Notes under the pieces: model-generated
Database searches by the model: none
Told to the model about the DNA's origin: nothing
The model's input: only the letters and a program-made list of their open reading frames with translations
Source of the DNA: Acinetobacter lwoffii
GTDB lineage: Bacteria > Pseudomonadota > Gammaproteobacteria > Pseudomonadales > Moraxellaceae
Assembly: GCF_019343495.1 (NCBI RefSeq)
Contig: NZ_CP072549.1
Location: 682,001-746,000 of the forward strand
Direction: 5' to 3'
DNA: 64,000 nt
Made by a program: the position numbers and the translations under genes
In this document: one piece after another, positions 26,486 to 35,535 of the stretch
How positions within the stretch are numbered: the first letter of the stretch is position 1
How the letters are laid out: each line of letters opens with the position of its first letter

Positions 26486-27064
26486 TTATTGGCCCAATAA
26501 CAGCTTCTGTGCATCCAGTAAGCGTCTGGCCATTTCACCAATGGTAATCCGGTGACTCATGGCATTTTTACGCAATAAAGCAAAAGCTTGCTCTTCCGTT
26601 AAGGCATGCAGCTGGATGAGCAGGGCTTTGGCTTTATCGATATCTTTACGGTCAATCAGCTTGTCCTGGGTTTCTTTTAAATCGTTCAGCAGCTTTTTAT
26701 GTTTGCGGAATTGTTCAATTGAAATTTCCAGAATGCTTTCTAGTTTGGTGGGATCAATACCATCGACAATATAAGCCGTGATTCCGGCATCAATCGCACT
26801 CTTGATGGTGTCTTTATTGGAGTTCTGGGTAAACAGCACGGTCGGGAGTTCATATTGGCTGACACAACTTTCAATAATATCCCGATGCGGATGATCCATA
26901 TTCAACAGGATCACATCTGCATGAATGCCTTTGACATGTACCATATTCAGGTCATTCAGGATTAAGCAGGCCACCACCTGAAAATCATGTAAAAGCAGGG
27001 ATTCCTGGATGAATTGGGCACGCTCCAGATCATCATCAATAAGAGCAATTCGTAATTTGGACAT
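26486..27064 (-). CDS. nasT: ANTAR-domain antiterminator NasT
   Basis: 192 aa with an N-terminal response-regulator-like receiver (IALIDDDLERAQF) and a C-terminal three-helix ANTAR domain (residues ~130-190, KAKALLIQLHALTEEQAFALLR). ANTAR proteins bind twin hexaloop hairpins in leader RNAs and prevent termination. Three such leaders are present in this window, before nirB, narK and the nitrite transporter. Its own operon has a sigma-54 promoter. Confidence 0.9.
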   Translation of the reverse strand: MSKLRIALIDDDLERAQFIQESLLLHDFQVVACLILNDLNMVHVKGIHADVILLNMDHPHRDIIESCVSQYELPTVLFTQNSNKDTIKSAIDAGITAYIVDGIDPTKLESILEISIEQFRKHKKLLNDLKETQDKLIDRKDIDKAKALLIQLHALTEEQAFALLRKNAMSHRITIGEMARRLLDAQKLLLGQ

Positions 27065-27109
27065 GGAATATTTTCAAGTAAGGCCTAAGGAATATTCAAG
27101 CAGGATTAA

Positions 27110-27125
27110 AGCAAAAAACATGCCA
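27110..27125 (-). promoter_or_regulatory. Sigma-54 promoter of nasT-nasS
   Basis: Minus strand TGGCATG-TTTT-TTGCT, consensus spacing; predicted start is near 27099. Confidence 0.8.
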
Positions 27126-27261
27126 TTAAATTGGTGCATAAAATTTCGTTTTTCTGTTCAATTTAGTGCATAGCTTTAGGGATTTCAGCTGATGGCTGAT
27201 CAAAATGAAGCGTTTAGGTAGATCATCTGCCTGAAATAAGGCGTTTTCTTATTGGAAAAGT

Positions 27262-27277
27262 TGGCACGATTTCTGCA
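27262..27277 (+). promoter_or_regulatory. Sigma-54 promoter of nirB operon
   Basis: TGGCACG-ATTT-CTGCA with exact spacing. Predicted start near 27288 puts NasT hairpin P1 at the very 5' end of the transcript. Confidence 0.85.
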
Positions 27278-27283
27278 TTTATT

Positions 27284-27333
27284 AAATCGTCAAAGATGAC
27301 TTTCAATACTAACAACGGCCAACGATGTCCGTT
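27284..27333 (+). promoter_or_regulatory. NasT (ANTAR) twin-hairpin leader of nirB
   Basis: P1 is GTC-AAAGAT-GAC at 27289-27300; P2 is AACGGCC-AACGAT-GTCCGTT at 27314-27333 with one C-T mismatch. Both loops are hexamers with A at position 1 and G at position 4, the ANTAR recognition rule. A possible weak terminator lies at 27499-27532. Confidence 0.7.
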
Positions 27334-27395
27334 CTGATCGTAATTGCACTTTCAAGGAGTGTGATTGGTATTTCGTTCAGCACAGGATAAATGAC

Positions 27396-27554
27396 ATGGT
27401 CAGTTGTTCAGCAATACAAAACGCACAAGCGTTTCAACCCTTCCTCCAGCATTACAAAGCGCTGGGTTGCGGTATTTACAACATATTCAATCAGCAGACA
27501 TATCAATGCCTAGACGTGATATGCGGCTTTTTATCATCTTTAAAAAAACAATAG
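27396..27554 (+). CDS. Possible 52-aa leader protein upstream of nirB
   Basis: ATG preceded by CAGGAT at about 8 bases. The 52-residue frame contains four Cys and several aromatic residues and stops 13 bases before nirB, just ahead of the nirB ribosome-binding site. Its translation would run through the weak terminator hairpin. No family recognised; it may be a leader peptide or chance. Confidence 0.35.
   Translation: MVSCSAIQNAQAFQPFLQHYKALGCGIYNIFNQQTYQCLDVICGFLSSLKKQ
27499..27532 (+). terminator. Possible weak leader terminator before nirB
   Basis: CATATCA and TGATATG form a 7-bp stem over an 11-base loop, followed by CGGC and five T residues. AU-rich and weak; the candidate switch for NasT control. 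Confidence 0.35.
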
Positions 27555-27567
27555 TTGGAGTGCAGAT

Positions 27568-30114
27568 ATGAAAATTCTCATGATTGGGCATGGCATGGTG
27601 GGGCATAAATTCATCGAATCTGTACTGGAACAGGCCGGTGATGACATTGAGCTGACCATTTTGGCAGAAGAGCCACATTTAGCTTATGACCGGGTACATT
27701 TGACTGAATATTTCAGCGGCAAGTCGGTCAAGGATCTGAGTCTGTGTCGTAGTGATTTTGCCGATGCCTATGGCATTGATTTGCGTCTTAATACCAAAGC
27801 AGTTGAAATTGATCAGCTCAATAAAACCGTCACCACCAACCAGGGTGATGTGCTGAGTTTTGACAAGTTGATTCTCGCTACCGGTTCTTATGCCTTTGTG
27901 CCACCAATCCCGGGCAATGACCGTCAGAATTGCTTTGTTTATCGTACCATTGAAGATCTGGATGCCATTCGTGCAGCTAGCCTGAATGCAAAAACTGGCG
28001 TAGTGATTGGCGGCGGCTTGCTAGGGCTGGAAGCAGCGAAAGCCCTGCGAGATCTGAATCTGGAAACCCATGTCGTAGAATTTGCTCCGCGTCTGATGGC
28101 GGTGCAGATTGATGATCTGGGCGGCCGGGTACTGCGCTCTAAAATTGAAGACCTTGGTGTCAAGGTACATACTCAAAAGGCCACGTCAAGTATTGAAGAT
28201 GGTGACAGCACTCAGCATGTAATGAAGTTCGGAGATGGTTCGGTGCTTGAAACCGATATCATCCTGTTCTCGGCCGGTATTCGTCCGCGTGATGAACTGG
28301 CGCGCCAAAGTGGTTTACTGATTGGTGAGCGTGGCGGCATCATCATTAATGATTATTGCCAGACCTCACATCCGGACATTTATGCCATTGGTGAATGTGC
28401 ACTTTGGGACAATAAAATTTATGGTCTGGTTGCACCGGGCTATGACATGGCGCGGATCGCGGCAAAACATGTCCTAGGCCAAGAAAGTCATGCATTCGCT
28501 GGTGCGGACATGAGTACCAAGCTCAAACTGATGGGCGTGGATGTTGCTTCTATTGGTGATGCACATGCCATGTCCCCAGGTGCCTTGAGCTATTTCTATG
28601 CTGATGAAGCCGCGCAGGTTTATAAAAAAATCGTGGTGTCAGCAGATAAGACCAGGCTGCTGGGTGCGGTACTGGTGGGCTGTGCCAAAGAGTATAGCGA
28701 TCTTTTACAAATGATGCTGAATGGTCTGTCTGTACCAGAGCAACCGGAAAGCCTGATCATGCCGGGCTTTGATCAGTCAACTTCCAAATCGGGTGGTAGT
28801 GGCATCGATTTATTGCCTGACAGTGCGACCATCTGTTCCTGTAATAACGTTTCCAAAGCTGATATCTGTTCAGCCATTGATGGCGGTGCAACTTCATTGG
28901 GTGCACTGAAAAAATGCACCCAGGCTGCAACGGCGTGCGGTGGCTGTGCGCCACTGGTAACGCAGGTTCTCAAATCTGAATTACAACGTCAGGGTGTCAC
29001 GGTGAACAATCACCTGTGCGAACACTTTGCCTATTCACGTCAGGAACTGTATCACCTGGTTCGTGTGCATGAGATCAAGACATTCTCTGACCTGATTCAG
29101 CAACATGGGCACGGCATGGGCTGTGATATCTGCAAACCGACTGTAGCCAATATTCTGGCATCCTGCTGGAATGATTTTGTTCTGAAACCAAGTCATGCCG
29201 GTTTGCAGGATAGCAACGACTACTACCTCGGCAATATCCAGAAAGATGGTTCCTATTCGATTGTGCCACGTGTGGCAGGCGGCGAGATTACCCCGGATGG
29301 TCTGATTACCATCGGTCAGATCGCCAAAGATTATGGTCTATATACCAAAATCACGGGCGGACAACGAATTGACATGTTTGGTGCGCAGGTACATCAACTG
29401 CCTGAAATCTGGGAAAAACTGATCAATGCCGGTTTCGAGTCCGGACATGCTTACGGCAAATCCTTACGTACGGTGAAATCTTGTGTGGGTAGTACCTGGT
29501 GCCGTTTTGGAGTCGATGATTCTGTCGGCTTGGCGATTTTCCTGGAAAATCGTTATAAAGGCCTGCGTTCACCCCATAAAACCAAAATGGCAGTATCCGG
29601 CTGTACCCGTGAATGTGCAGAAGCACAGAGCAAGGATGTCGGTGTCATTGCCACGGAAAAAGGCTGGAATCTATATGTATGCGGAAATGGCGGCATGAAA
29701 CCGCGCCATGCTGAACTGCTCGCCTCGGATCTGGATACTCCCACACTCATCAAATATATCGACCGCTTCTTTATGTTCTATATCCAGACAGCAGACCGTC
29801 TGCAGCGCACCAGTGTGTGGCGTGACAATATGGAAGGTGGGCTGGACTATCTGAAAGATGTCATTGTGCATGATTCACTGGGTATTGCTGCTGAACTGGA
29901 AAGTCGTATGCAGCATGTGATTGGCACTTATCAGGATGAATGGCGCAGCGCGATTGAAGATCCTGAAGTGCGCAAACGCTTTAAGACTTTTATCAATGCC
30001 AAAGCAGCCGAGCAGAATGACCCGCATATTCAGTTTGCGCCTGTGCGTGGCCAGATTCGTCCAAAGACAGAAGCTGAACGTGATTTAAACCGTATTCCAG
30101 TGGTTGAAGCCTAA
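27568..30114 (+). CDS. nirB: Assimilatory nitrite reductase, large subunit
   Basis: 848 aa. FAD/NAD(P)-binding reductase at residues 1-~310 (second dinucleotide motif IGGGLLGLEAAKAL near 148). BFD-like [2Fe-2S] domain near 422-465 (CSCNN then CGGCAP). Siroheme/[4Fe-4S] catalytic domain from ~570, with cluster cysteines in CVGSTWC near 637 and CTREC near 678. It reduces nitrite to ammonium with NAD(P)H. TGGAG precedes the ATG. First large gene of the nirB-nirD fusion-nasA operon. Confidence 0.95.
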   Translation: MKILMIGHGMVGHKFIESVLEQAGDDIELTILAEEPHLAYDRVHLTEYFSGKSVKDLSLCRSDFADAYGIDLRLNTKAVEIDQLNKTVTTNQGDVLSFDKLILATGSYAFVPPIPGNDRQNCFVYRTIEDLDAIRAASLNAKTGVVIGGGLLGLEAAKALRDLNLETHVVEFAPRLMAVQIDDLGGRVLRSKIEDLGVKVHTQKATSSIEDGDSTQHVMKFGDGSVLETDIILFSAGIRPRDELARQSGLLIGERGGIIINDYCQTSHPDIYAIGECALWDNKIYGLVAPGYDMARIAAKHVLGQESHAFAGADMSTKLKLMGVDVASIGDAHAMSPGALSYFYADEAAQVYKKIVVSADKTRLLGAVLVGCAKEYSDLLQMMLNGLSVPEQPESLIMPGFDQSTSKSGGSGIDLLPDSATICSCNNVSKADICSAIDGGATSLGALKKCTQAATACGGCAPLVTQVLKSELQRQGVTVNNHLCEHFAYSRQELYHLVRVHEIKTFSDLIQQHGHGMGCDICKPTVANILASCWNDFVLKPSHAGLQDSNDYYLGNIQKDGSYSIVPRVAGGEITPDGLITIGQIAKDYGLYTKITGGQRIDMFGAQVHQLPEIWEKLINAGFESGHAYGKSLRTVKSCVGSTWCRFGVDDSVGLAIFLENRYKGLRSPHKTKMAVSGCTRECAEAQSKDVGVIATEKGWNLYVCGNGGMKPRHAELLASDLDTPTLIKYIDRFFMFYIQTADRLQRTSVWRDNMEGGLDYLKDVIVHDSLGIAAELESRMQHVIGTYQDEWRSAIEDPEVRKRFKTFINAKAAEQNDPHIQFAPVRGQIRPKTEAERDLNRIPVVEA

Positions 30115-30138
30115 ATACCACAGTCAGGGAGAATGAAA

Positions 30139-31749
30139 ATGACAATTTTAAAAGACATGAACGAACTGAACTGGTACGAAGTCTGCAATCTGGATGAGAT
30201 CACTCCGAATACCGGTGTTGCAGCCTTGATTGAAGGTCAGCAGATTGCAATTTTTCGCGTGGGTCAGGAACAGCGGGTTTATGCACTCAGCAATCAGGAT
30301 CCGTTTAGTCTGGCCAATGTCATGGCACGTGGCATTCTGGGTGATCTGCAAGGTGAGCGTGTAGTCGCATCCCCAATTTACAAGCAGCATTTCAGTCTGG
30401 TGACCGGTCGTTGTCTGGAAGAACAAGACCAGAAATTACTGGTATTTCCAACCCGAATTGAAAATGGCAAAGTTCTGGTGAGTCCAACCGCACAAAAGAC
30501 TTATATTTCCAGTAATGGTCAAAACACAGAGCGCTTAAAACTGGTACTGGTCGGGAATGGGCTGGCGGGTATGCGCTGTCTGGAAGACTTGCTGGATATG
30601 GCACTAGATCGTTATGACATTACCGTGATTGGGGAAGAGCCGTGGGGCAATTACAACCGGATCATGTTGTCACCGGTATTGTCTGGTGAGAAAAGTTTTG
30701 CCGAAATTATGCTGCATTCAGCCGACTGGTATGCCGAAAAAGGCATTCGATTCATCGCTGGAGATGCTGCCAGCTCTATCGACCGTTCACGTAAGCAGGT
30801 TCATACCCAAAAAGGCGAAGTCGTTGCTTATGACCGTCTGATCCTCGCGACCGGTTCCAAACCCTTTATGCCGCCAATTCCAGGTGCTGAACTTGAAGGC
30901 GTGATTAGCTTCCGGGATATTCAGGATGTTAGTCGCATGCTGGATTACTGCAAAACCAAGCAAAACGCCGTCGTGATTGGGGGCGGTCTGCTGGGACTGG
31001 AAGCAGCTTATGGACTGAAGCAGCAGGGAATGAATGTGACTGTGCTGCACCTGATGGACCGTATTATGGATCGTCAGCTGGATATGAAAGCCAGTCAAAT
31101 GCTGAAAAAATCAATAGAAGATAAAGGTATCCGGATCATCACCGAAGCCAATACCGAAGAGCTGCTCGGTATGGATGGTCACGTGACTCAACTGCGTTTA
31201 AAAGACGGGACAGTGCTGGATGCCGATTTGGTGGTCTTTGCCGTCGGGATTCGACCAAATAAAACTCTGGCTGAACAGGCTGGCTTGCGCTGCAATCGTG
31301 GGGTGCTGGTGAATGACACCATGCAAACCTATGACCCGAGTATTTATGCAGTGGGTGAATGTATTGAGCATCGTGGTCAGACCTTTGGACTGGTTGAGCC
31401 ATTATGGGGACAGGCCTTTATCTGTGCGACGCATCTGGCTGAACATGGCCGACTGACCTTTAAGGCACCGACTGTTCCGACCCAGCTCAAGGTTAGCGGA
31501 TGTGATGTCTTCTCTGCCGGCAATTTTGAACCTCAGGATGATTTTGAAGATATCGTGCTGAATGATGAAAAACGTCAAATCTATAAACGGATCATTATCC
31601 AGCAGGACAAGGTCATTGGTGCGGTGCTATTTGGCGATACCGAAGATGGAGCTTGGTATGCAGAACTGATTGCAGATCAGACACCGATTAGTAATATCCG
31701 CAGCAAACTGCTTTTTGGTCGGGATTTTGCATTAAAAAAGGCAGGGTAA
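30139..31749 (+). CDS. nirD: NirD fused to an FAD/NAD(P)H oxidoreductase
   Basis: 536 aa. Residues ~1-115 are a NirD-type Rieske fold (WYEVCNLDEITPNTGVAALI). The typical Rieske Cys-His pairs are absent, as usual in NirD. Residues ~130-536 are a pyridine-nucleotide-disulfide oxidoreductase, with FAD motif VGNGLAGMRCLEDLL near 134 and NAD motif IGGGLLGLEAAYGL near 277. A stand-alone NirD is about 110 aa. The extra reductase could donate electrons to NasA in the next gene, since no separate NasB-type reductase is present. ATG 30139 follows AGGGAGA. Confidence 0.82.
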   Translation: MTILKDMNELNWYEVCNLDEITPNTGVAALIEGQQIAIFRVGQEQRVYALSNQDPFSLANVMARGILGDLQGERVVASPIYKQHFSLVTGRCLEEQDQKLLVFPTRIENGKVLVSPTAQKTYISSNGQNTERLKLVLVGNGLAGMRCLEDLLDMALDRYDITVIGEEPWGNYNRIMLSPVLSGEKSFAEIMLHSADWYAEKGIRFIAGDAASSIDRSRKQVHTQKGEVVAYDRLILATGSKPFMPPIPGAELEGVISFRDIQDVSRMLDYCKTKQNAVVIGGGLLGLEAAYGLKQQGMNVTVLHLMDRIMDRQLDMKASQMLKKSIEDKGIRIITEANTEELLGMDGHVTQLRLKDGTVLDADLVVFAVGIRPNKTLAEQAGLRCNRGVLVNDTMQTYDPSIYAVGECIEHRGQTFGLVEPLWGQAFICATHLAEHGRLTFKAPTVPTQLKVSGCDVFSAGNFEPQDDFEDIVLNDEKRQIYKRIIIQQDKVIGAVLFGDTEDGAWYAELIADQTPISNIRSKLLFGRDFALKKAG

Positions 31750-31755
31750 TCGGAT

Positions 31756-31828
31756 CAATCTCCCTCAACCCCTCTTTGGAAAAAAGGGGACCCTCACTCC
31801 TTTATTAAAGGAGGGTTGGGGAGGATTA
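31756..31828. repeat. Palindromic intergenic repeat (copy 3)
   Basis: Outer arms AATCTCCCTCAACCCC and GGGTTGGGGAGGATT enclose CCCTCTTT..AAAGGGG and CTCCTTTATTAAAGGAG hairpins. It shares its layout with the copy at 14842. Here it sits inside an operon, between nirD and nasA, where it could reduce read-through or stabilise the upstream mRNA. Confidence 0.7.
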
Positions 31829-31931
31829 AAGCTTTTGAGACATAGAAAAAATTTAAATCAAACCTGTAAAAGCTAGATATCAGAGATTTGGTGAAACAAG
31901 TGAATTTGGATGATTAAGGAGCGCAGCAGCA

Positions 31932-34709
31932 ATGAATAGTATTCCGGTTATGGAACTACATAGCTCTACTGAATCCCAAATAAAAACCACTCAGACGACC
32001 TGTCCTTATTGTGGAGTAGGCTGTGGTGTCATCGCGCACGTAAGCCAAACCTCGATGGGTGAAAAGGTTCAGATTGAAGGCGATGTTCAGCATCCGGCGA
32101 ACTTGGGCAAGTTGTGTATTAAAGGCAGTCATCTTGCCGATACACTTGGCTTAAAAACCCGGCTTCTGCATCCGATGACAGGGCGAAAAGAGCAGCGGCA
32201 AATAAGCACTTGGGATCATGCCATTTCAAGTATTGCCAATAAATTTCAGCAATGTATTGATCAGTATGGACGTGACAGCATCGCCTTTTACGTCTCCGGC
32301 CAGCTTTTGACTGAAGACTATTATGTGGTGAATAAGTTTGTAAAAGGCTATCTCGGTACTGCCAATATTGATACCAATTCAAGGCTGTGCATGTCATCTG
32401 CTGTGGCAGCACATAAACGGGCTTTCGGCGAAGACCTGGTACCGGCCAGCTACACAGATTTTGAGCAGACAGAAATGGTGGTTCTGGTCGGTTCCAATAC
32501 CGCCTGGTGCCATCCGGTGCTTTATCAGCGCATCATGAAAGCTAAAGAAGAGCGGGATTTATTTGTGGTGGTGATTGATCCCCGCTTTACCGCAACCTGT
32601 GAAGCGGCAGATTTACACTTGCCGATTTTACCGGGTCAGGATGTCGCGCTGTTTAATGGCCTGTTACAGTATCTTCAGCAAAATGGCTATACTGATCTGG
32701 ATTTTGTTACACAACATACCCAAGGTCTGGAGCAGGCACTTGCCAGCAGCTCGACAGAGTCATCACTTGAAAGCGTGGCAAAGCGTACTGGTATTGCTAT
32801 TGAAAAATTAACCTTATTTTTTCAGAAATTTGCCCAGACCGAAAAAATTATGAGCCTGTTTTCCATGGGTGTAAACCAATCCTCTCAAGGAGTAGACAAG
32901 GCCAATAGCATTATCAACTGTCATTTATTGACAGGAAAAATAGGCAAACCCGGTTCGGCACCTTTTTCTATGACCGGACAACCGAATGCGATGGGCGGAC
33001 GGGAAGTCGGTGGGCTGGCCAATATGCTGGCCAGTCATCTGGATTTGGATAACCCGCAGCATCAGCAACTGGTGCAGGATTTCTGGCAAAGCCCGGTCAT
33101 CGCGCGGCAGCCCGGATTAAAAGCAGTAGATTTATTTCAAGCGGTGGAAAGCGGGAAAATCAAGGCCATCTGGATTATGGCCACCAATCCGATCGTGAGT
33201 TTGCCCGATGCAGATCAGGTCAAACGTGCTCTGGAAAAGTGTGAATTTGTGGTGGTTTCCGATATTTGTCTCGACACCGATACCACGCAATATGCCGATG
33301 TACTATTACCGGCCCTAGGTTGGGGCGAAAAAGATGGCACAGTCACCAATTCGGAGCGTCGTATTTCCCGGCAAAAGGCTTTTTTGCCGACTCCGGGTAA
33401 AGCCAAAGCAGACTGGTGGGCCATTTCCCGGGTGGCTAAAGCTTTAGGTTTTCGCGGTTTTGACTTTAACACTAGCCATGACATTTTTCTGGAACATGCC
33501 CGTTTATCTGCCTATCAGAATAATTCACTTTCGCAACGTGAAGATACGCCAAATTTCCGCTATTTCAACCTGCAAGGTTTTACTCATCTCAGTTTTGCTG
33601 AATATCAGAATCTGGCACCGATCCAGTGGCCGGTCTGGGATAAGCAAGAAGTTCATCAGGTGAGTCAACTATTTAGTCAAGGCCAGTTTAGCCATGCAGA
33701 TGGCAAAGCCAGATTGGTGCCGACAGTTGCAGCCGATCCGGTACATGCTATTTTTGCTGAATATCCCCTGATCCTGAATACCGGACGCATTCGCGACCAA
33801 TGGCACACCATGAGCCGTACCGGATTATCTGCCAGTTTATCCCAGCATCGTGCCGAGCCTTATTGTGAGCTGCATCCGCAAGATGCGTTGAAATATGGCC
33901 TGAAAGATGCCGAGCTGGTCGAGGTGAAATCTGCTTGGGGAAGTTGTGTACTCCGTGTGCAATTTTCACAAAATATGCGACGTGGCCAGATTTTTGCACC
34001 GATTCACTGGAACGACCAGTTTGCGTCCGATGCGCGGATTGGCAAAGTAGTGAATCCGGTAGTTGATCCGATTTCTGGTGAGCCAGAATTTAAGCATACT
34101 CCGGTCATGATCCAGCCATTTTATACTCAGTGGTGGGGCGTGCTGTATGTACGGGAAGGCTTTGAACAGCAGATCCAGACCATGATTAAAAAGACGGTGT
34201 GGTGGAGCAAAATTCAAACCACTCAGGCCATCCGTTATGAACTGGCAGACCGGCGCAGGTTTTCTGACATCACCGGGGAGATCAAGAGCCTGTTAGCCTT
34301 TGATGATGAAAGCTTTGAATGGCTGAATCTTGAAGATCAAACGGCGCATATCAGTCATAGTGTGGTGCTTCAGGATGGCCAGTTAATTGCCAGTTTTTAT
34401 ATCGCACCGGCAGCACTATTGCCAGATCGTGACTGGGTGGCAGGCCTGTTTAGACGTGAACGTCTGAGTGCATTGCATCGTAAAGCATTGCTGGCAGGTC
34501 AGGCCATGTCGATGGGAAATAGTGAAGGGCCATTGGTCTGTAGCTGTTTTAAAGTCGGCAAGAACCGAATTATTCAAACCATTAAAGATAAAAATATCAC
34601 GCATGAAAAACAGGTGACTGCATGTCTAAAAGCCGGAGGAAATTGCGGTTCATGTTTGCCAGAAATTAGAGGCCTGATTAAAGCCTGCCAGACGGAGTGC
34701 ATAGAATGA
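31932..34709 (+). CDS. nasA: Assimilatory nitrate reductase, catalytic subunit
   Basis: 925 aa molybdopterin oxidoreductase. The N-terminal [4Fe-4S] motif TCPYCGVGCGV lies at residues ~22-32, the bis-MGD domains fill the middle, the molydopterin dinucleotide-binding domain lies around 600-720, and a C-terminal BFD-like [2Fe-2S] domain (CSCFKVG then CGSCLPE) begins near 868. Cytoplasmic; reduces nitrate to nitrite. ATG follows AAGGAG. Its stop overlaps the mobA start. No leader of its own is seen, so it probably depends on the nirB promoter. Confidence 0.94.
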   Translation: MNSIPVMELHSSTESQIKTTQTTCPYCGVGCGVIAHVSQTSMGEKVQIEGDVQHPANLGKLCIKGSHLADTLGLKTRLLHPMTGRKEQRQISTWDHAISSIANKFQQCIDQYGRDSIAFYVSGQLLTEDYYVVNKFVKGYLGTANIDTNSRLCMSSAVAAHKRAFGEDLVPASYTDFEQTEMVVLVGSNTAWCHPVLYQRIMKAKEERDLFVVVIDPRFTATCEAADLHLPILPGQDVALFNGLLQYLQQNGYTDLDFVTQHTQGLEQALASSSTESSLESVAKRTGIAIEKLTLFFQKFAQTEKIMSLFSMGVNQSSQGVDKANSIINCHLLTGKIGKPGSAPFSMTGQPNAMGGREVGGLANMLASHLDLDNPQHQQLVQDFWQSPVIARQPGLKAVDLFQAVESGKIKAIWIMATNPIVSLPDADQVKRALEKCEFVVVSDICLDTDTTQYADVLLPALGWGEKDGTVTNSERRISRQKAFLPTPGKAKADWWAISRVAKALGFRGFDFNTSHDIFLEHARLSAYQNNSLSQREDTPNFRYFNLQGFTHLSFAEYQNLAPIQWPVWDKQEVHQVSQLFSQGQFSHADGKARLVPTVAADPVHAIFAEYPLILNTGRIRDQWHTMSRTGLSASLSQHRAEPYCELHPQDALKYGLKDAELVEVKSAWGSCVLRVQFSQNMRRGQIFAPIHWNDQFASDARIGKVVNPVVDPISGEPEFKHTPVMIQPFYTQWWGVLYVREGFEQQIQTMIKKTVWWSKIQTTQAIRYELADRRRFSDITGEIKSLLAFDDESFEWLNLEDQTAHISHSVVLQDGQLIASFYIAPAALLPDRDWVAGLFRRERLSALHRKALLAGQAMSMGNSEGPLVCSCFKVGKNRIIQTIKDKNITHEKQVTACLKAGGNCGSCLPEIRGLIKACQTECIE

Positions 34710-35332
34710 AAAGAAGAGTGATGAAAACGGTATCTTATCCGGAAACTGATGTGGTAATTCTGGCCGGTGGTTTAGCGCGGCGCATGAATGGCATCAATAA
34801 ATTGCTGCACAAATTTGATGATGAAATCCAGCTCATTAAAATCCATCAGCAGTTGAAGTCCCGAGCAAGCAAAGTCTGGGTCAATAGCCATCGGGATCAC
34901 TCCATTTATAAACGGATGATTCCTTCAATCGACTTTTATCAGGACGATGAACCCGGTTTTCAGGGACCATTGATGGGCATGAAGAGTGCCTGGTCACATG
35001 TACAATCTGATTATGTGCTGTTCGTACCCTGTGATGTGACCTATATTCCCAAAAAGGTCATTTCACGTTTACATCAGGCCCTGCAACGACATCCTTTATC
35101 TGAAGTGGCGGTGGTTGAAATCAATGAAAAGGCATTGTTTCCATTCTGTCTGATGAAACGCAGCAGCTTACCCACTCTTATCCAACACCTTGAACAGGAT
35201 CAGCACAGTTTAAAAATCTGTTTTGCTGACATGCACATGCAGCGGGCAAGTTTTAAAAATCGTGCCCTGTTTTTCCACAGCATTAATTCATTTGATGAGC
35301 TACAGCAGCATCAACAGCTTAACTTTCTCTAG
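34706..35332 (+). CDS. mobA: Molybdenum cofactor guanylyltransferase MobA
   Basis: 208 aa nucleotidyltransferase with the signature VVILAGGLARRMNGINKLL near residue 12 and the metal-binding Asp in VPCDVTYIP. It adds GMP to molybdopterin, giving the MGD cofactor NasA needs. ATG 34706 overlaps the nasA stop (ATGA). The motif reads NKLL where many MobA have DKGL; the protein is otherwise of normal length. Confidence 0.85.
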   Translation: MKRRVMKTVSYPETDVVILAGGLARRMNGINKLLHKFDDEIQLIKIHQQLKSRASKVWVNSHRDHSIYKRMIPSIDFYQDDEPGFQGPLMGMKSAWSHVQSDYVLFVPCDVTYIPKKVISRLHQALQRHPLSEVAVVEINEKALFPFCLMKRSSLPTLIQHLEQDQHSLKICFADMHMQRASFKNRALFFHSINSFDELQQHQQLNFL

Positions 35333-35471
35333 CATTTAAAATGCTAAAAGCCGAATCACTTTATTCTGGCTCACCAAAATATTGCTTTTTTTATTTTACG
35401 AGCAAACTTTCGGACTAAAAAAGAACAAATATTATCCATTAACATTCATTAAAAATAAATTTGTGCAAAGT

Positions 35472-35487
35472 TGGAACACTTATTGCT
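35472..35487 (+). promoter_or_regulatory. Weak sigma-54-like promoter before moaA
   Basis: TGGAACA-CTTA-TTGCT keeps GG and GC at the right spacing but departs from the TGGCAC core. It would tie cofactor synthesis to nitrogen status. Confidence 0.45.
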
Positions 35488-35535
35488 CATTCATTGTGAA
35501 GAAATGGGGCAGTAAATCAAGACTGTTAAATAACC

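Larger units (their letters stand above)
27065..27395. other. Divergent nasT-nirB control region
   Basis: Holds back-to-back sigma-54 promoters (27110 minus, 27262 plus) and the NasT twin-hairpin leader. A GGTGCA half-site at 27132 and a further TGCA box near 27168 could be NtrC contacts; weak. Confidence 0.6.

Noticed and set aside
27418..27434. AAACGC/GCGTTT hairpin in the nirB leader
   Set aside because: No T run follows, so it is not a convincing terminator.
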